Source: CAXXOK01 sp964640955 (GTDB taxonomy: Bacteria > Bacillota > Clostridia > Christensenellales > Aristaeellaceae). Taken from it: DNA of 64,000 bases. Positions 27,170 to 36,227 of this stretch are shown here, piece by piece (positions within the stretch are counted from its first letter, which is position 1; each line of letters begins with the position of its first letter). A program made the translations under genes and the position numbers. The stretch covers positions 10,561 through 74,560 of the forward strand of contig CAZXJI010000016.1 of NCBI GenBank assembly GCA_964640955.1. Direction: 5' to 3'. The notes beneath the pieces are model-generated. The model ran no database searches. It saw only the letters and a list, made by a program, of their open reading frames with translations, and had not been told where the DNA came from.

Positions 27170-27897
27170 CTACTTGAGCCTGATGCTCCACTCCGTGCCC
27201 AGCGGCACGTCCACGATCCAGTAGTATCGGTCGCGTCCCTTGACGGGCTTGATGATGCCATCGCCCTCCAGGGTCAGCGGATCGGTGAAAACGGAATCGC
27301 CCACGACCATGTCGTACGTCCAGGCGTCGAAGCTTTCGAACTGGTACCCCATGGACACGTACAGGCTGGCCGACCAGGAATCGGTTTTGGAGGCGTCCAT
27401 GGCGCAATGGACGATGGTGGAAGCGGAAAGCGGGAAAAAGTCGGATACGTAGGGTCCGGTGCCGCTGCACTCCAGGGTGCCGCCGTCCCGGAGCGGCTCG
27501 ATGGAGACGCTCCAGTCCCCGTCGCCTTCGACGAGCAGCTCGTAGGTGCCGGTATCGGTGAGCGAATCGCAGGATTCGGCATCCGCCAGGAATTGTACAC
27601 CAGGTCGTAATCCCCGCCGGCGAAGGTGACCGTTACGTGGCCCTTCACCGTGACGCGGGCGGGCACCTGGTTCACCTCGACGTCGGATTGGATGGTCGTG
27701 CCGTTGCCGGTGAGCGTAACGCTTTCGCCGGAAGGCGTCTGGGCGGCGCGCAATTCGCTGATCCGGTTGCCGATGGCGGCCTGCGCGGCGGTCAGTTCCT
27801 CGAGGGTGGCGGTGGACAGGTCGATGGTCAGCGTTTCGGCGACCGCCGCGGAGAAGAGCAGGGCGAGCGCCAGGATGACGGCCAGAAGTTTCCTCAT
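27170..27897 (-). pseudogene. frameshifted secreted protein of unknown function
   Basis: From the ATG at 27897 (AGGAGG 9 bases upstream) the protein has a signal peptide (MRKLLAVILALALLFSAAVA, cleavage near AVA-ET) and an exported domain opening TIDLSTATLEELTAAQAA. Near 27595, after GGDYDLVYN, the frame breaks. The coherent continuation FLADAESCDSLTDTGTYEL is in another frame and runs to a stop at 27170, ending WIVDVPLGTEWSIRLK. A single base missing near 27590-27600 (or two extra) explains this. It is either a recent mutation or a sequencing/assembly error. Reassembled it would have about 242 residues. No known domain recognised. Confidence 0.65.
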
Positions 27898-28029
27898 GAC
27901 GATAAACCTCCTGTCGATGGTACCGGGCGTTTCAGCATGTTTACTTTTGTTACAGTCATTCGCGATTCGGCGGAGGTTTCCTTTTCCATTCCGGGTAAGC
28001 AAGAGAATATTTCCGTTCCGAAGAGCCGG

Positions 28030-28635
28030 TTAAAAGCGAAGGATCGGCGCGCGCAGCGCCGCGGCGAGCAACGCCGCAAGCGCCGCGACCGGCAGAAAAA
28101 CGGGCAGCGTGAGGAGCATCGCCAGTTCGTAGGGAAGGCTGCTGCGGTTGTCCCGCTTCCCGTTGCGCTTGAATCGCATGAGCAGGTTTCCGGAGGGGAT
28201 GCCGTAGGCGTTGCCCATCATAATCGCGCGGACCGCCCCGAGAATGCCCAGGCTTTTCGGAAGACCGTATGCTTTCACGACGGCGTCCCAGGCCCCGCGA
28301 TCGGGCCTGCCGCGCGTGTCGGCGTAGTGCTGGGCAAACAGCACGGCCGTGCGCTCCTCGTCGCTTACGCCGCTCAGGTCGCCGGCGAGCATGGCGTCGA
28401 TCTCCTCCTTATCCATGCCGGATTCCAGCGCCATTTTCGTGTGCGCGTACGAGCACATGGCGCATTTGTTCACCTCGGTTACGGCCAGCATCAGCCGTTC
28501 CATAAAATGCTCGCTCACGAGCCCGTTTTTACGGGCGCGCGCGAAGGCGGGCATGGAGCGCATGGCCCGATAGACGATCACGAAGGCTTCCCCGACGGAA
28601 AACAGCTTTCTTCCGATTGCAGGCTGCTTTTTCAC
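28030..28635 (-). CDS. carboxymuconolactone decarboxylase / AhpD-like protein
   Basis: From the GTG at 28635 the protein has 201 residues. It carries the AhpD/CMD redox motif TEVNKCAMCSYAH, with Glu54, Cys58, Cys61 and His65 in the E-x3-C-x2-C-x3-H pattern. AhpD-like proteins act as peroxidase or disulfide partners; the specific reaction is unknown. Unusually, a hydrophobic segment of about 25 residues (AMLLTLPVFLPVAALAALLA) ends the protein, suggesting membrane attachment. The frame stays open upstream to 29343, but that part is antisense to the GH2 gene's neighbourhood and has no protein-like character. The promoter at 28693-28721 supports the GTG start. Confidence 0.75.
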   Translation of the reverse strand: MKKQPAIGRKLFSVGEAFVIVYRAMRSMPAFARARKNGLVSEHFMERLMLAVTEVNKCAMCSYAHTKMALESGMDKEEIDAMLAGDLSGVSDEERTAVLFAQHYADTRGRPDRGAWDAVVKAYGLPKSLGILGAVRAIMMGNAYGIPSGNLLMRFKRNGKRDNRSSLPYELAMLLTLPVFLPVAALAALLAAALRAPILRF

Positions 28636-28692
28636 GTGCTTTTCATCCGTTCTTTCAAGTCCGTTTGCGCGGCGAGGCTCCGCCGCCCGCCT

Positions 28693-28721
28693 ATCATACC
28701 ATCCGCACGGGCGGAAAGCAA
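28693..28721 (-). promoter_or_regulatory. sigma-A type promoter of the AhpD-like gene
   Basis: Minus strand TTGCTT (28716-28721), a 17-base spacer and TATGAT (28693-28698), about 50 bases before the GTG at 28635. Confidence 0.6.
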
Positions 28722-28737
28722 ACGCGGCGGCGACAAA

Positions 28738-28766
28738 CCCCCGCGGCCGAACGAACGGCGCGGGGG
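28738..28766 (-). terminator. intrinsic terminator after the minus-strand GH2 gene
   Basis: CCCCCGCG (28738-28745) pairs with CGCGGGGG (28759-28766), with a further short inner stem, followed on the minus strand by TTTG. It lies 31 bases after the GH2 stop and before the promoter of the next gene. Confidence 0.6.
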
Positions 28767-28796
28767 TAGCGTATGCGGGGGAGAAGGCCGCCGGGA

Positions 28797-31103
28797 TCAG
28801 CCGAGGGTCAGGCTCAGCGTTTCCCGAAGGCCGCCGCGCGTCCATACGGCGACCCGCGCCTCGCCGGGCAGCGTGCCCGCGCGCAGGTAGGCGACCGCGC
28901 GGCCGTGGTACGCGGGCCGCTCGGCGCCGGGGAAGGGGGTCAGGTCCTGCGGATCGCCGTTTTCGATGCCCAACAGCGTCACGTCCCCCTCGATCTGCAC
29001 GCGCACGGGCGTGTTTTCGTCGGCGACCAACCTTCCCTGCGCGTCGAGAAAGGCGATGCGAAGCGTCGCCACGCTCCGGCCGTCCGCCGCAAGCGCGGGC
29101 CGGTCGCAGGTAAGCGCGAGCTTCGCGGGCGCGCCGGGGGTGACCAGCGCGTCCCCGACGGTTTCGCCGCCGCGGCGGCACGAAACGCGCAATTCGCCCG
29201 CCTCGTAGGGCACCCGCCACACGGCGCGCGCATCCTCGCCGACGGGAACGGTTCCCACGGGGCGGTCGTTGAGGTACAGGGTCGCCTCCGCGGCGTTGGT
29301 GTAGCAGGAGACCGCGACGGTTTCCCCCGTCCGGTAACGCCAACAGAAGGTTTCCTCATCCGGGTTTCCGCTTGCGGAAGCGGCGAGCTTCGCGCAGAGC
29401 GCGTCCGTCCACAGGGCCCTGCGATGGTAGTACAGGGGCTTTTCGTCGTTGGCGGTGGTCAGAAGCCCCGCCATGGACACGCGCACGGGCCACCCTTTGG
29501 CTTCGCCCAGAAAATCCGCGCCCGTCCACAGGAACTGGCCGGAAATGAAGGCGTTGTGCTTGACGGCCATCCACTGCGCGGGTTCGTGGCCGTTCTCGCT
29601 GCCGAATATCACGCGGCCGGGGTACTTCGCGTGATCCCCGTCGTAGAGCGCCTCCATGTAGTTGTAGCCCGCGACGTCCACCGTGTCCGAAAGGCCCGTG
29701 AGGTTGGACAGCTCCGGGTAGGCCAGCGCGAGGGTGACCGGGCGGGAAAGATCGTTTTCCTTCACGATCCGCGTCAGCTCCCGCGCGATGACGGGCAGGC
29801 GGCCCGCGTCCGGCCGGTTGGGATCGTAGCGTTTTTCTTCTTCCGGCTTTTGGGCGTCGTTGTTGCCGGTCATGCTCAGGAACGCGGGATGGGCGTAAGG
29901 ATCGTTGGGGTAGTCGATCTCGTTGCCGATGCTCCACAGGATGATCGAGGGATGGTTGCGGTCGCGGCGCACCATGTCGCCCAGGTCCTGCTCGTGCCAT
30001 TGCGGAAAGTCGTCCGAATAGCCGTAATGGCGGGGCGGGTACACATTGTGCCCCTGCCACCATTTGTTCTTGCAGCCCTCCCATTCGTCGAAGGCTTCCT
30101 CGATCACCATCAGCCCCAGCCGATCGCACAGGTCGAGCACCTTCGGGTCGGCGGGGTTGTGGGAGAAGCGAACGGCGTTGCAGCCGGCGGCCTTGAGCCT
30201 GCTCAGCCGCTCCGCCCACACGCTGCCGGGCACCGCCGCGCCCAGCACCCCCGCGTCGTGGTGCAGGCAGACGCCCTTGAGCTTGCGGTTTTCGCCGTTC
30301 AGGAAGAACCCGTGATCCGGGTCGAAGCGGAAGGTGCGCACGCCGAAGGGCACGCACAGCTCGTCCGTCGTTTTGCCGTTCTCCGAAAGCGTGCACGTAA
30401 GCCGGTAGAGGGCCGGGCTTTCCGGCGACCACAGCCGGGGATTGTCCACCCGCAGGCGGGCGGTCTGCCGGTACGGATCGCCGCCGTCGGGCGCGCCCTG
30501 CGCCGCGGCGGCCTCGTTTCCGTCCGCGTCCAGAAGCCGGAAGGCGGCCGTCCCCGCCGTGACGCGCGCGCATACGGCGATCTCCGCCGCTTCCTGCGTC
30601 GCCGACACGGTGTAGGCGTACACGTCCTCGACCGCCACCCGGTCGACGACGGTGAGCGTTACCTCCCGGTAGATGCCCGCGCCCGTAAACCAGCGCGAAT
30701 CCGCCAGGTGCTTGTGCTCCGCGCGTACGCACAGCACGTTTTCGCCGGGCCGCACGCGCCCCGTCAGCTCGTGACGAAAGCTGATATACCCGTTGGCGCG
30801 CATGCCCAGATAGTGGCTGTTGATCCAGCAACGGGCATGCTGGTACACGCCCCCGAAGGTGACGAACACGCGCCTGTCTTCGATCCCTTCGGGCAGCGTG
30901 AAAGCGAGCCGGTACCAGCCCACGCCGCCGGGCAGGTAGCCCGTGCCGCTGGAGCAATCCCGGTCGAAGGGGTATTCCACCGACCAGTCGTGCGGGAGGG
31001 TGACGGTTCGCCAGGCCCCGTCGTCGTAGCCCCGGTAATAGGCGTATTCCGCCTCGCCCGGATGAAAGCGCCAGTTCCGGTTCAGCTCGATCGTCTGTCG
31101 CAT
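28797..31103 (-). CDS. GH2 family beta-galactosidase-like glycosidase
   Basis: This 768-residue glycoside hydrolase family 2 enzyme has an N-terminal jelly-roll (about 1-165), an immunoglobulin-like domain, a TIM barrel (about 260-560) and C-terminal beta domains. The acid/base Glu395 lies in ILWSIGNEIDYP and the nucleophile Glu503 in VIFGSENGHEP. The size and motifs fit the short beta-galactosidase/BgaB-like GH2 type rather than LacZ. There is no signal peptide, so it hydrolyses imported beta-galactosides (or glucuronides) in the cytoplasm. Start has AAAGGAG 7 bases upstream. It is the last gene of the LacI-controlled operon, separated from the binding-protein gene by a hairpin. Confidence 0.9.
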   Translation of the reverse strand: MRQTIELNRNWRFHPGEAEYAYYRGYDDGAWRTVTLPHDWSVEYPFDRDCSSGTGYLPGGVGWYRLAFTLPEGIEDRRVFVTFGGVYQHARCWINSHYLGMRANGYISFRHELTGRVRPGENVLCVRAEHKHLADSRWFTGAGIYREVTLTVVDRVAVEDVYAYTVSATQEAAEIAVCARVTAGTAAFRLLDADGNEAAAAQGAPDGGDPYRQTARLRVDNPRLWSPESPALYRLTCTLSENGKTTDELCVPFGVRTFRFDPDHGFFLNGENRKLKGVCLHHDAGVLGAAVPGSVWAERLSRLKAAGCNAVRFSHNPADPKVLDLCDRLGLMVIEEAFDEWEGCKNKWWQGHNVYPPRHYGYSDDFPQWHEQDLGDMVRRDRNHPSIILWSIGNEIDYPNDPYAHPAFLSMTGNNDAQKPEEEKRYDPNRPDAGRLPVIARELTRIVKENDLSRPVTLALAYPELSNLTGLSDTVDVAGYNYMEALYDGDHAKYPGRVIFGSENGHEPAQWMAVKHNAFISGQFLWTGADFLGEAKGWPVRVSMAGLLTTANDEKPLYYHRRALWTDALCAKLAASASGNPDEETFCWRYRTGETVAVSCYTNAAEATLYLNDRPVGTVPVGEDARAVWRVPYEAGELRVSCRRGGETVGDALVTPGAPAKLALTCDRPALAADGRSVATLRIAFLDAQGRLVADENTPVRVQIEGDVTLLGIENGDPQDLTPFPGAERPAYHGRAVAYLRAGTLPGEARVAVWTRGGLRETLSLTLG

Positions 31104-31180
31104 GGTTGAACTCCTTTGCCGCGGGCATCGCTTCCCGCGCAGTTGCGGCGGCGCGCCGCGTTAGAGAGGGACCGATGAAA

Positions 31181-31213
31181 ACGGGACTCGCAAGGCATGC
31201 TTGCGAGTCCCGT
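31181..31213 (-). terminator. hairpin between binding-protein and GH2 genes (attenuating terminator)
   Basis: A perfect 14-bp stem (ACGGGACTCGCAAG at 31181-31194 with its complement at 31200-31213), a 5-base loop and, on the minus strand, a short TTTT run just after it. It lies 14 bases past the binding-protein stop and before the GH2 ribosome-binding site. It probably reduces GH2 expression relative to the binding protein or stabilises the upstream mRNA. Confidence 0.6.
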
Positions 31214-31226
31214 GCGTGCCTGAAGG

Positions 31227-32789
31227 TTATTTGTAAACCGCGTCGATCTGCGCCTGCACGTTGGCCATGACCGTGTCGATGCCGGCGTCTTTCAGCGCCT
31301 GGCGGAACTCGGCCACGTACGCTTCGGGATCGTCCGCCTTGCCGAAGCAGATGACGGGAGCGTAGGTGCGGAACACGTTGGAAAGGTTGTCCAGTTCCAC
31401 GGAGATATCGTCCGTCTCAAACACGACCTGCCCGTAGGGGTAGTCGACCTTCACGGCGTTGTACTTCTCCAGCAGCGCGTCGTAGGAAGGCCAGTCGACC
31501 AGCGCGGAGCGCAGCTCGAGGTTGTCGTTGCGGCCCCACCAGAAGTCGAAGCTCACGCCGTCCACGGTATCGTCGGTGTAGGAAGCGGGACGGGCCATGT
31601 AGCCGTTCTCGTCGATGATGTACTGCTCGCCCTCGATGCCGTAGTTGAAGAGGCGGTAGAAGGTCGGATCGTTGCGGATCAGGTCGTAGGCCATCAGCGC
31701 GCGCTCGGGGGAATCGCTCTGCGCGGCGATCGCCAGGGCGCCGTGGGTGATGTTCAGGGATACGAGTGTGCTGCTTTCCTCGCCGAACCAGAAGAAGCCG
31801 ATGTCGCTGCCCGGCTGCTCTTTTTCGATCAGCAGCTTCTGACCCTTCCAGGTCTGGGTGTGGTGCTGATGCGCGCCGGTCAGGCCTTCCTTCATTTCGG
31901 CCAGCACGTCGCCGGTGTAGTTGAGCACGTCCTCGCGCCAGTAACCGGCGTCGGACCACTGCTTCATCAGCTTGGCGAAGTTCACAAGGCTGTCGCCCTC
32001 GGTATAGAAGGTGGACAGGGTATAGGGATCCTCCTTGCTCGTGCCCATGAACAGCGGCGCGGAGAAGCCCTCGATGGTGATGGTGCCGTCCTTGCTGGCC
32101 GCCCAGCCGCCCAGCAGCTGATCGGAGTAGGAGGAACCGCTGCCGTCGGCATCCCACGGGATGACGTCGGGATAGGTGTCTTTAATGTACTGGAAGTAGG
32201 TGCCCAGGTCTTCCCAGCTGTTGACGCCGTTTTCAAGTCCGGCCGCCTTGGCCCAGTCGCCGCGGTAGAGGAAGCCGTGGTTGGTCCACTGCGCGTAGTT
32301 GTCCTCGGGGATCAGGTAAATGTCGCCGTTGTACTTGCACAGGTTCCAGTGCGCCTCGGAAACGGAGGCGTAGGTCTTGGGGCAGTAGGTCTGCAGCATT
32401 TCCTCGCTGAGCGGCAGGAACGCGCCGTTCTTGGAGTTGGGCCAGGCGTCCAGCCAGTCGGTGGCGGTGCCGACCATGTCCACGGTGCCGTCCTGCATGG
32501 CCAGAGCCAGGTTGTACTTGGTCTGCCAGTCCGTCCACTCGATCCACTCGATCTGGATCTCGGCGTTGATGGCGGCGGTCAGCTTCTCGTTAAAGACTGC
32601 CAGCACCTCGTCGGTTTTGTTGGTGGGAATGTTGCCGGTCACCAGGAACGTGACCACTTCGTGTTTGCTGGTATCCACGCCGGGGAACCAGTCGGAATAG
32701 TCCGTGGTCTCGGCCGTCTCCGCCATCGCGGGGATCAGGCAGCAAACCATCGCGAGCACGACCAACAGAGACAGTAGCTTTTTCGCCAT
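31227..32789 (-). CDS. sugar ABC transporter substrate-binding protein
   Basis: A 520-residue extracellular solute-binding protein of the LplA/LipO type. The leader MAKKLLSLLVVLAMVCCLIP ends at an AMA-ET signal peptidase I site. Two cysteines lie inside the hydrophobic core but do not form a good lipobox. Mature protein shows the family pattern IEWIEWTDWQTKYNLALAMQ followed by GTATDWLDAWPNSKNGAFLP. Ribosome-binding site AAGGAGGG lies 8 bases upstream. It follows two permease genes and precedes the GH2 gene, so the ligand is probably a beta-galactoside or a related oligosaccharide. Confidence 0.88.
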   Translation of the reverse strand: MAKKLLSLLVVLAMVCCLIPAMAETAETTDYSDWFPGVDTSKHEVVTFLVTGNIPTNKTDEVLAVFNEKLTAAINAEIQIEWIEWTDWQTKYNLALAMQDGTVDMVGTATDWLDAWPNSKNGAFLPLSEEMLQTYCPKTYASVSEAHWNLCKYNGDIYLIPEDNYAQWTNHGFLYRGDWAKAAGLENGVNSWEDLGTYFQYIKDTYPDVIPWDADGSGSSYSDQLLGGWAASKDGTITIEGFSAPLFMGTSKEDPYTLSTFYTEGDSLVNFAKLMKQWSDAGYWREDVLNYTGDVLAEMKEGLTGAHQHHTQTWKGQKLLIEKEQPGSDIGFFWFGEESSTLVSLNITHGALAIAAQSDSPERALMAYDLIRNDPTFYRLFNYGIEGEQYIIDENGYMARPASYTDDTVDGVSFDFWWGRNDNLELRSALVDWPSYDALLEKYNAVKVDYPYGQVVFETDDISVELDNLSNVFRTYAPVICFGKADDPEAYVAEFRQALKDAGIDTVMANVQAQIDAVYK

Positions 32790-32852
32790 GAGTGAAACCC
32801 TCCTTATTGTCTGTATTTCTTCCGCCGCAACCCCTGCGGCGTTGAAACCGTT

Positions 32853-33785
32853 TTAACCCTTCACGGCGCCGACCGTGAGGCCCGCCACGAAGTACTTCTG
32901 CACGAAGGGATACAACAGGATAATCGGCCCGGTGGCCAGGGTGGCGGTCGCCATTTTGAGCGTTTCGCTGGGCAGGTCGTTGAGGACAATGTTGGCGCCG
33001 GCCAGCGAGTTTTTGAGCGACGCGACCTTGTTGATAATGTTGTAAAGCTGGTACTGCAGCGGCCGGTAGACGACCTGCGAACCCAGAAACAGCGAGGAGA
33101 AATACCACTCGTTCCAGTACCCCAGCGCCAGAAACAGCCCGATGGTCGCCAGCGCCGGCGTCATGGAGGGAACGATGAGGCTCCAGAAAATGCGGAAGTC
33201 GCCGGCCCCGTCGATTTTGCCCGATTCGGTGATCTCGTGGGGAATGGCCTTGACGTAGTTTTTCATGAGGATGATCAGCCACGGGGACATGAGCAGGGGC
33301 AGGAGCACCGCCCAGTACGTGTCCTTCAGGCCGTACACCTTCACGATCAGGTAATAGAACGGCACCAGGCCCGCGGAGAAAAGCGAGGTGAAGTAAATGT
33401 AGAAGGAAATGCCGTTGCGGAAGGGAAAATCCTTGCGCTGCAGGGCGTAGCCCGTCATGGAGATGATGAACAGCCCGATGCTCGTGCCGATGAGCGTCAT
33501 GAGGACGGTCACCACGTAGGAGCCGATCAGCTGATCGGGAGAGCGGAAAATGAGGCTGTAGGAGTAGGTGGAAAAATCGGTGGGCCACAGGGTGAAGCCG
33601 CTGCGGCGGATGGCGGACTCGGTGGAGAAGGAGGACGCGATGATCATCCAGAACGGGATGATGCACGCGACGGCGAAAAGGGAAACGAACACGTAGGTAA
33701 ACCCGCGAATGGTGCGGTCCGCACGATCGATTTTGACCTTGACGGGACGGTAAACGACCGGCTTTTTCGGCTGATGCTGGTTCAT
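32853..33785 (-). CDS. sugar ABC transporter permease (YtcP type)
   Basis: A 310-residue CUT1 permease with six membrane segments. The EAA loop region ITESGKIDGAGDFRIFWSLIV lies near residue 195, and the C-terminus FVAGLTVGAVKG is diagnostic of YtcP-like permeases. ATG at 33785 is chosen because GGGGAGG lies 8 bases upstream; a TTG 6 bases earlier is the alternative. It lies 15 bases after the LplB-like gene. Confidence 0.9.
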   Translation of the reverse strand: MNQHQPKKPVVYRPVKVKIDRADRTIRGFTYVFVSLFAVACIIPFWMIIASSFSTESAIRRSGFTLWPTDFSTYSYSLIFRSPDQLIGSYVVTVLMTLIGTSIGLFIISMTGYALQRKDFPFRNGISFYIYFTSLFSAGLVPFYYLIVKVYGLKDTYWAVLLPLLMSPWLIILMKNYVKAIPHEITESGKIDGAGDFRIFWSLIVPSMTPALATIGLFLALGYWNEWYFSSLFLGSQVVYRPLQYQLYNIINKVASLKNSLAGANIVLNDLPSETLKMATATLATGPIILLYPFVQKYFVAGLTVGAVKG

Positions 33786-33800
33786 ATTCAACGCCTCCCC

Positions 33801-34757
33801 TTAAAACAGCGAGTATTCGGGCTCGATGCGCTTCACGATGCCGTTGGCGAGCATCACCAGCGCGAAGCCGACTACCGACTGGAACAGCCCCACCGCGCTG
33901 CCCTGGGAGAAGTTGAAGTTGTTCATCAGCGCCCGGTATACGTAGGTTTCGATGATGTCGGTGGTGTTATAAAGCAGCGAATTGTTGCCCACGAGGTTGT
34001 AGAACAATCCGAAGTTGCCGCGCACGATGCCGCCCATGGCGAACAGAAGCAGGATGATGACCGTGGGCTTGAGGCAGGGGAGGATGATGTAGCGTATCCG
34101 CTGGAAGCCGTTGGCCCCGTCCACCTTGGCCGCTTCCAGCATGGAGGTGTCGATGCTGGTGATGGCGGCGAAATAGATGACGGTTCCATACCCCGTGCCT
34201 TTCCAGATGTTGACCAGCACGATGATGAAAGGCCAGGCGCCCGGCATGGAGTAGTACTTGGGCATCGCGCCCCCGGCGGCCCGTACCGCCGCGGAAACGA
34301 AGCCGTAGTCGTAGTTGATCAGGTTGTACACCAGCAGGCTCACCAGCACGTCGCTGATGAAGAAGGGCAGGAACATCATGGACTGCGTGGTTTTTTTGAA
34401 CCATTTGCTCTGCACTTCGTTCAGCAGTATGGCGAAGGTCACCTGCAGAAAGTTGCCGATCAGGATGAAAGCGAGGTTGTAAAGCACGGTGTTGCGTAGC
34501 AGGAGGGAAAGCTGCCCCGAGGAGAACAGGAAGGCGAAGTTCTTCCAGCCGATGAAGGGACTTGCGAAGATGCCCTTGTTGTAGTTGAACTTGGTAAAGG
34601 CGATATAGGCCCCCGGCATGGGAAGATAGCTGAACAGAAAGAAAAACAGGATGGCCGGGAAACACATCAAGAGCAATACGCGACTGCGGTACAACTTGTG
34701 GCCGAACGTCTCCCTGCACAGCGACGGCGCCTGAACGGCGTTGGAACTCATCTGCAC
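33801..34757 (-). CDS. sugar ABC transporter permease (LplB type)
   Basis: A 318-residue CUT1 permease beginning at a GTG (34757) with AAAGGGGG 7 bases upstream; an ATG 6 bases inside is the alternative. Six membrane segments are present. The EAA loop is LEAAKVDGANGFQRIRYIILP near residue 205 and the C-terminus is KRIEPEYSLF, the LplB tail. It is the first gene of the operon driven by the promoter at 34961-34990 and opposed by LacI operators at 34941 and 34780. Confidence 0.9.
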   Translation of the reverse strand: MQMSSNAVQAPSLCRETFGHKLYRSRVLLLMCFPAILFFFLFSYLPMPGAYIAFTKFNYNKGIFASPFIGWKNFAFLFSSGQLSLLLRNTVLYNLAFILIGNFLQVTFAILLNEVQSKWFKKTTQSMMFLPFFISDVLVSLLVYNLINYDYGFVSAAVRAAGGAMPKYYSMPGAWPFIIVLVNIWKGTGYGTVIYFAAITSIDTSMLEAAKVDGANGFQRIRYIILPCLKPTVIILLLFAMGGIVRGNFGLFYNLVGNNSLLYNTTDIIETYVYRALMNNFNFSQGSAVGLFQSVVGFALVMLANGIVKRIEPEYSLF

Positions 34758-34779
34758 GAAACCGCCCCCTTTTGAAGAA

Positions 34780-34791
34780 GTAACCGGTTAC
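34780..34791. promoter_or_regulatory. LacI-family operator O2 (perfect palindrome)
   Basis: GTAACCGGTTAC, a perfect 12-base palindrome, lies in the transcribed leader 23 bases before the permease start codon. It has the central CG and the inverted symmetry typical of LacI/GalR-type operators. It resembles the sites at 34941, 36071 and 36199, all around the LacI gene. Confidence 0.7.
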
Positions 34792-34940
34792 ATTTTTGGA
34801 AAAGAGAAAAACAACCTTTTCCACTTTTCTTTTTACAAACCTTCAAACGAGTCTATTTTTACGGAAAACGGGGTAGTATGTGGAAAAACCGAAGCCACAT
34901 CATCCAGTTTTACGAAAGGCACGTCGGTCGGTCGGTGTAT

Positions 34941-34952
34941 GTAACCCGTTTC
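34941..34952. promoter_or_regulatory. LacI-family operator O1 at the transporter promoter
   Basis: GTAACCCGTTTC with flanks TAT and ATA forms an imperfect 18-base palindrome (34938-34955). It covers the predicted start site of the promoter at 34961-34990, the ideal position for repression. Confidence 0.6.
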
Positions 34953-34960
34953 ATACTTGC

Positions 34961-34990
34961 ATCATAGCATAGGGAGTTTCAGGATGTCAA
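34961..34990 (-). promoter_or_regulatory. sigma-A type promoter of the permease-binding protein-GH2 operon
   Basis: Minus strand consensus TTGACA (34985-34990), an 18-base spacer and TATGAT (34961-34966). The -35 box overlaps the last codons of the LacI gene. The predicted start (near 34954) falls inside operator O1, leaving a leader of about 200 bases. Confidence 0.7.
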
Positions 34991-36024
34991 GCCTCAATTT
35001 TACGGCAGGATTCCTTGACCGTCAAAGTGGTGGGGATCACACAGATGCGCTCGCACGCCTGCCCCGCGACCGCGGCCAGCGCCGTGTCGATCAGTTTTTG
35101 GCCGTAGAGCGAATAATCGTAATGAACGCTGCTGATGTGGGGTTCCGTCAAATCCGTGATGCGCGAATCGTCGAAGCCGACGATGGAAAAATCGCCCGGC
35201 ACGGAATACCCCAGCCGGAGAATCGCCTGCAGGGCGCCGGCCGCCATCAGGTCGTTGGTGGCGATCACGGCGGTGGGGGGCTCGGCGAGGCTCAAAAGGC
35301 GCTTCATGCCGGTAAGCCCGCCCTGCTCGTCGAATGCCCCGGCGTCCACGATGTATTCCGGCCGCCGGTCGAGCCCTTCCTCCTCCAGGGTCCGCAGGAA
35401 GGCGGCGAGCTTGTCCTGCGTCTGGTATATGTAGGAATAGCCGTGCAAAAACGCGATGCGCCGGTGCCCGAGCGTCGCCAGATGCTTGACCGTCGTACGC
35501 ATGCCTTCCTCGTGGTCGATGAAGACCTGATAGCATTCCTCCATCTCGCTTTTGCCCGCCATGACGACGGGGATGCGTTTGGCGAAGCGGCAGAGGGTCT
35601 CGCGGTAGAGGGGCGGCAGGGGCCGCCAGTCCGCCAGACCGCCGCACACGATGAGGCTTTCCACCCGCTGCTCGATGAGCTTCTCCATAAAGGCGACTTC
35701 CAGGGACTCCGTGGTGAAGGTGTTGTTGAGCACCAGCGTATAGCCCTTCTCGAAGGCCAGCCGCTCGCACTCGATGAAAATGTTGGCATAATAGGCGTTG
35801 CGCACGTCCGGGCAAAGCATGCCGATCACCTTGCTGTGCGTTTCGCTCAGACCCCGCGCGAGGGCGCTGGGTTTGAAGTTATATCTGTCTACGATCGCCT
35901 GCACGCGGGCGCGCGTGTCCTGCCGGACACCCGCCGTGTTGGACAGGATGCGCGAAACCGTCGCCGTGGAGACGCCCGCCTCTTTGGCGATATCGTAGAT
36001 GGTGATGTCTTTTTTAACGGCCAT
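34987..36024 (-). CDS. LacI-family transcriptional regulator
   Basis: The protein has 345 residues. A classic LacI HTH occupies residues 5-30 (ITIYDIAKEAGVSTATVSRI) with the hinge helix region near residue 50 (NFKPSALARGL). The effector domain has the PBP fold with DLMAAGALQAILRLGYSVPG and FSIVGFDDSRITDLTEPHISSV signatures. It lies between two GH2 modules. Palindromes at its own promoter, at the transporter promoter and before the LacZ-type gene make it the likely local repressor, with a galactoside or sugar inducer. ATG at 36024 has GGAGTG 8 bases upstream. Confidence 0.92.
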   Translation of the reverse strand: MAVKKDITIYDIAKEAGVSTATVSRILSNTAGVRQDTRARVQAIVDRYNFKPSALARGLSETHSKVIGMLCPDVRNAYYANIFIECERLAFEKGYTLVLNNTFTTESLEVAFMEKLIEQRVESLIVCGGLADWRPLPPLYRETLCRFAKRIPVVMAGKSEMEECYQVFIDHEEGMRTTVKHLATLGHRRIAFLHGYSYIYQTQDKLAAFLRTLEEEGLDRRPEYIVDAGAFDEQGGLTGMKRLLSLAEPPTAVIATNDLMAAGALQAILRLGYSVPGDFSIVGFDDSRITDLTEPHISSVHYDYSLYGQKLIDTALAAVAGQACERICVIPTTLTVKESCRKIEA

Positions 36025-36043
36025 AGCTTATCACTCCAAAAAC

Positions 36044-36072
36044 AGTATACCCTATCGCGGCAATTCTGGCAA
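36044..36072 (-). promoter_or_regulatory. sigma-A type promoter of the lacI-type gene
   Basis: Minus strand TTGCCA (36067-36072), a 17-base spacer and TATACT (36044-36049), about 20 bases before the ATG. Operator O3 abuts the -35 box, consistent with autoregulation. Confidence 0.6.
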
Positions 36073-36082
36073 GCGGTTACAT
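36071..36082. promoter_or_regulatory. LacI-family operator O3 (half-conserved)
   Basis: Read on the minus strand this is ATGTAACCGCTT. The left half matches the ATGTAACCGGTTACAT consensus exactly and the right half is degenerate. It overlaps the -35 end of the regulator's own promoter. Weaker evidence than O2 or O4. Confidence 0.45.
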
Positions 36083-36198
36083 ACCGCAGGTTTCCCGGTG
36101 CGGCTTCGGCTGCCACGGGGCGCGAAACCCAACCGAAGGCGGTCTTATTTGGGCGGTCAAACCGCGGCGGAGGGATGGCGCAGACCGAAACAACCGTA

Positions 36199-36210
36199 GC
36201 AACCGGTTAC
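36199..36210. promoter_or_regulatory. LacI-family operator O4 upstream of the LacZ-type gene
   Basis: GCAACCGGTTAC differs from the perfect palindrome at one position. It ends 17 bases upstream of the -35 box of the promoter at 36228-36256. Confidence 0.6.
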
Positions 36211-36227
36211 AATTTTCGATGAACGTA

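Noticed and set aside
28773..31109. 778-codon plus-strand open frame over the minus-strand GH2 gene
   Set aside because: Same mirror-frame effect; the minus strand encodes GH2 with both catalytic glutamates.
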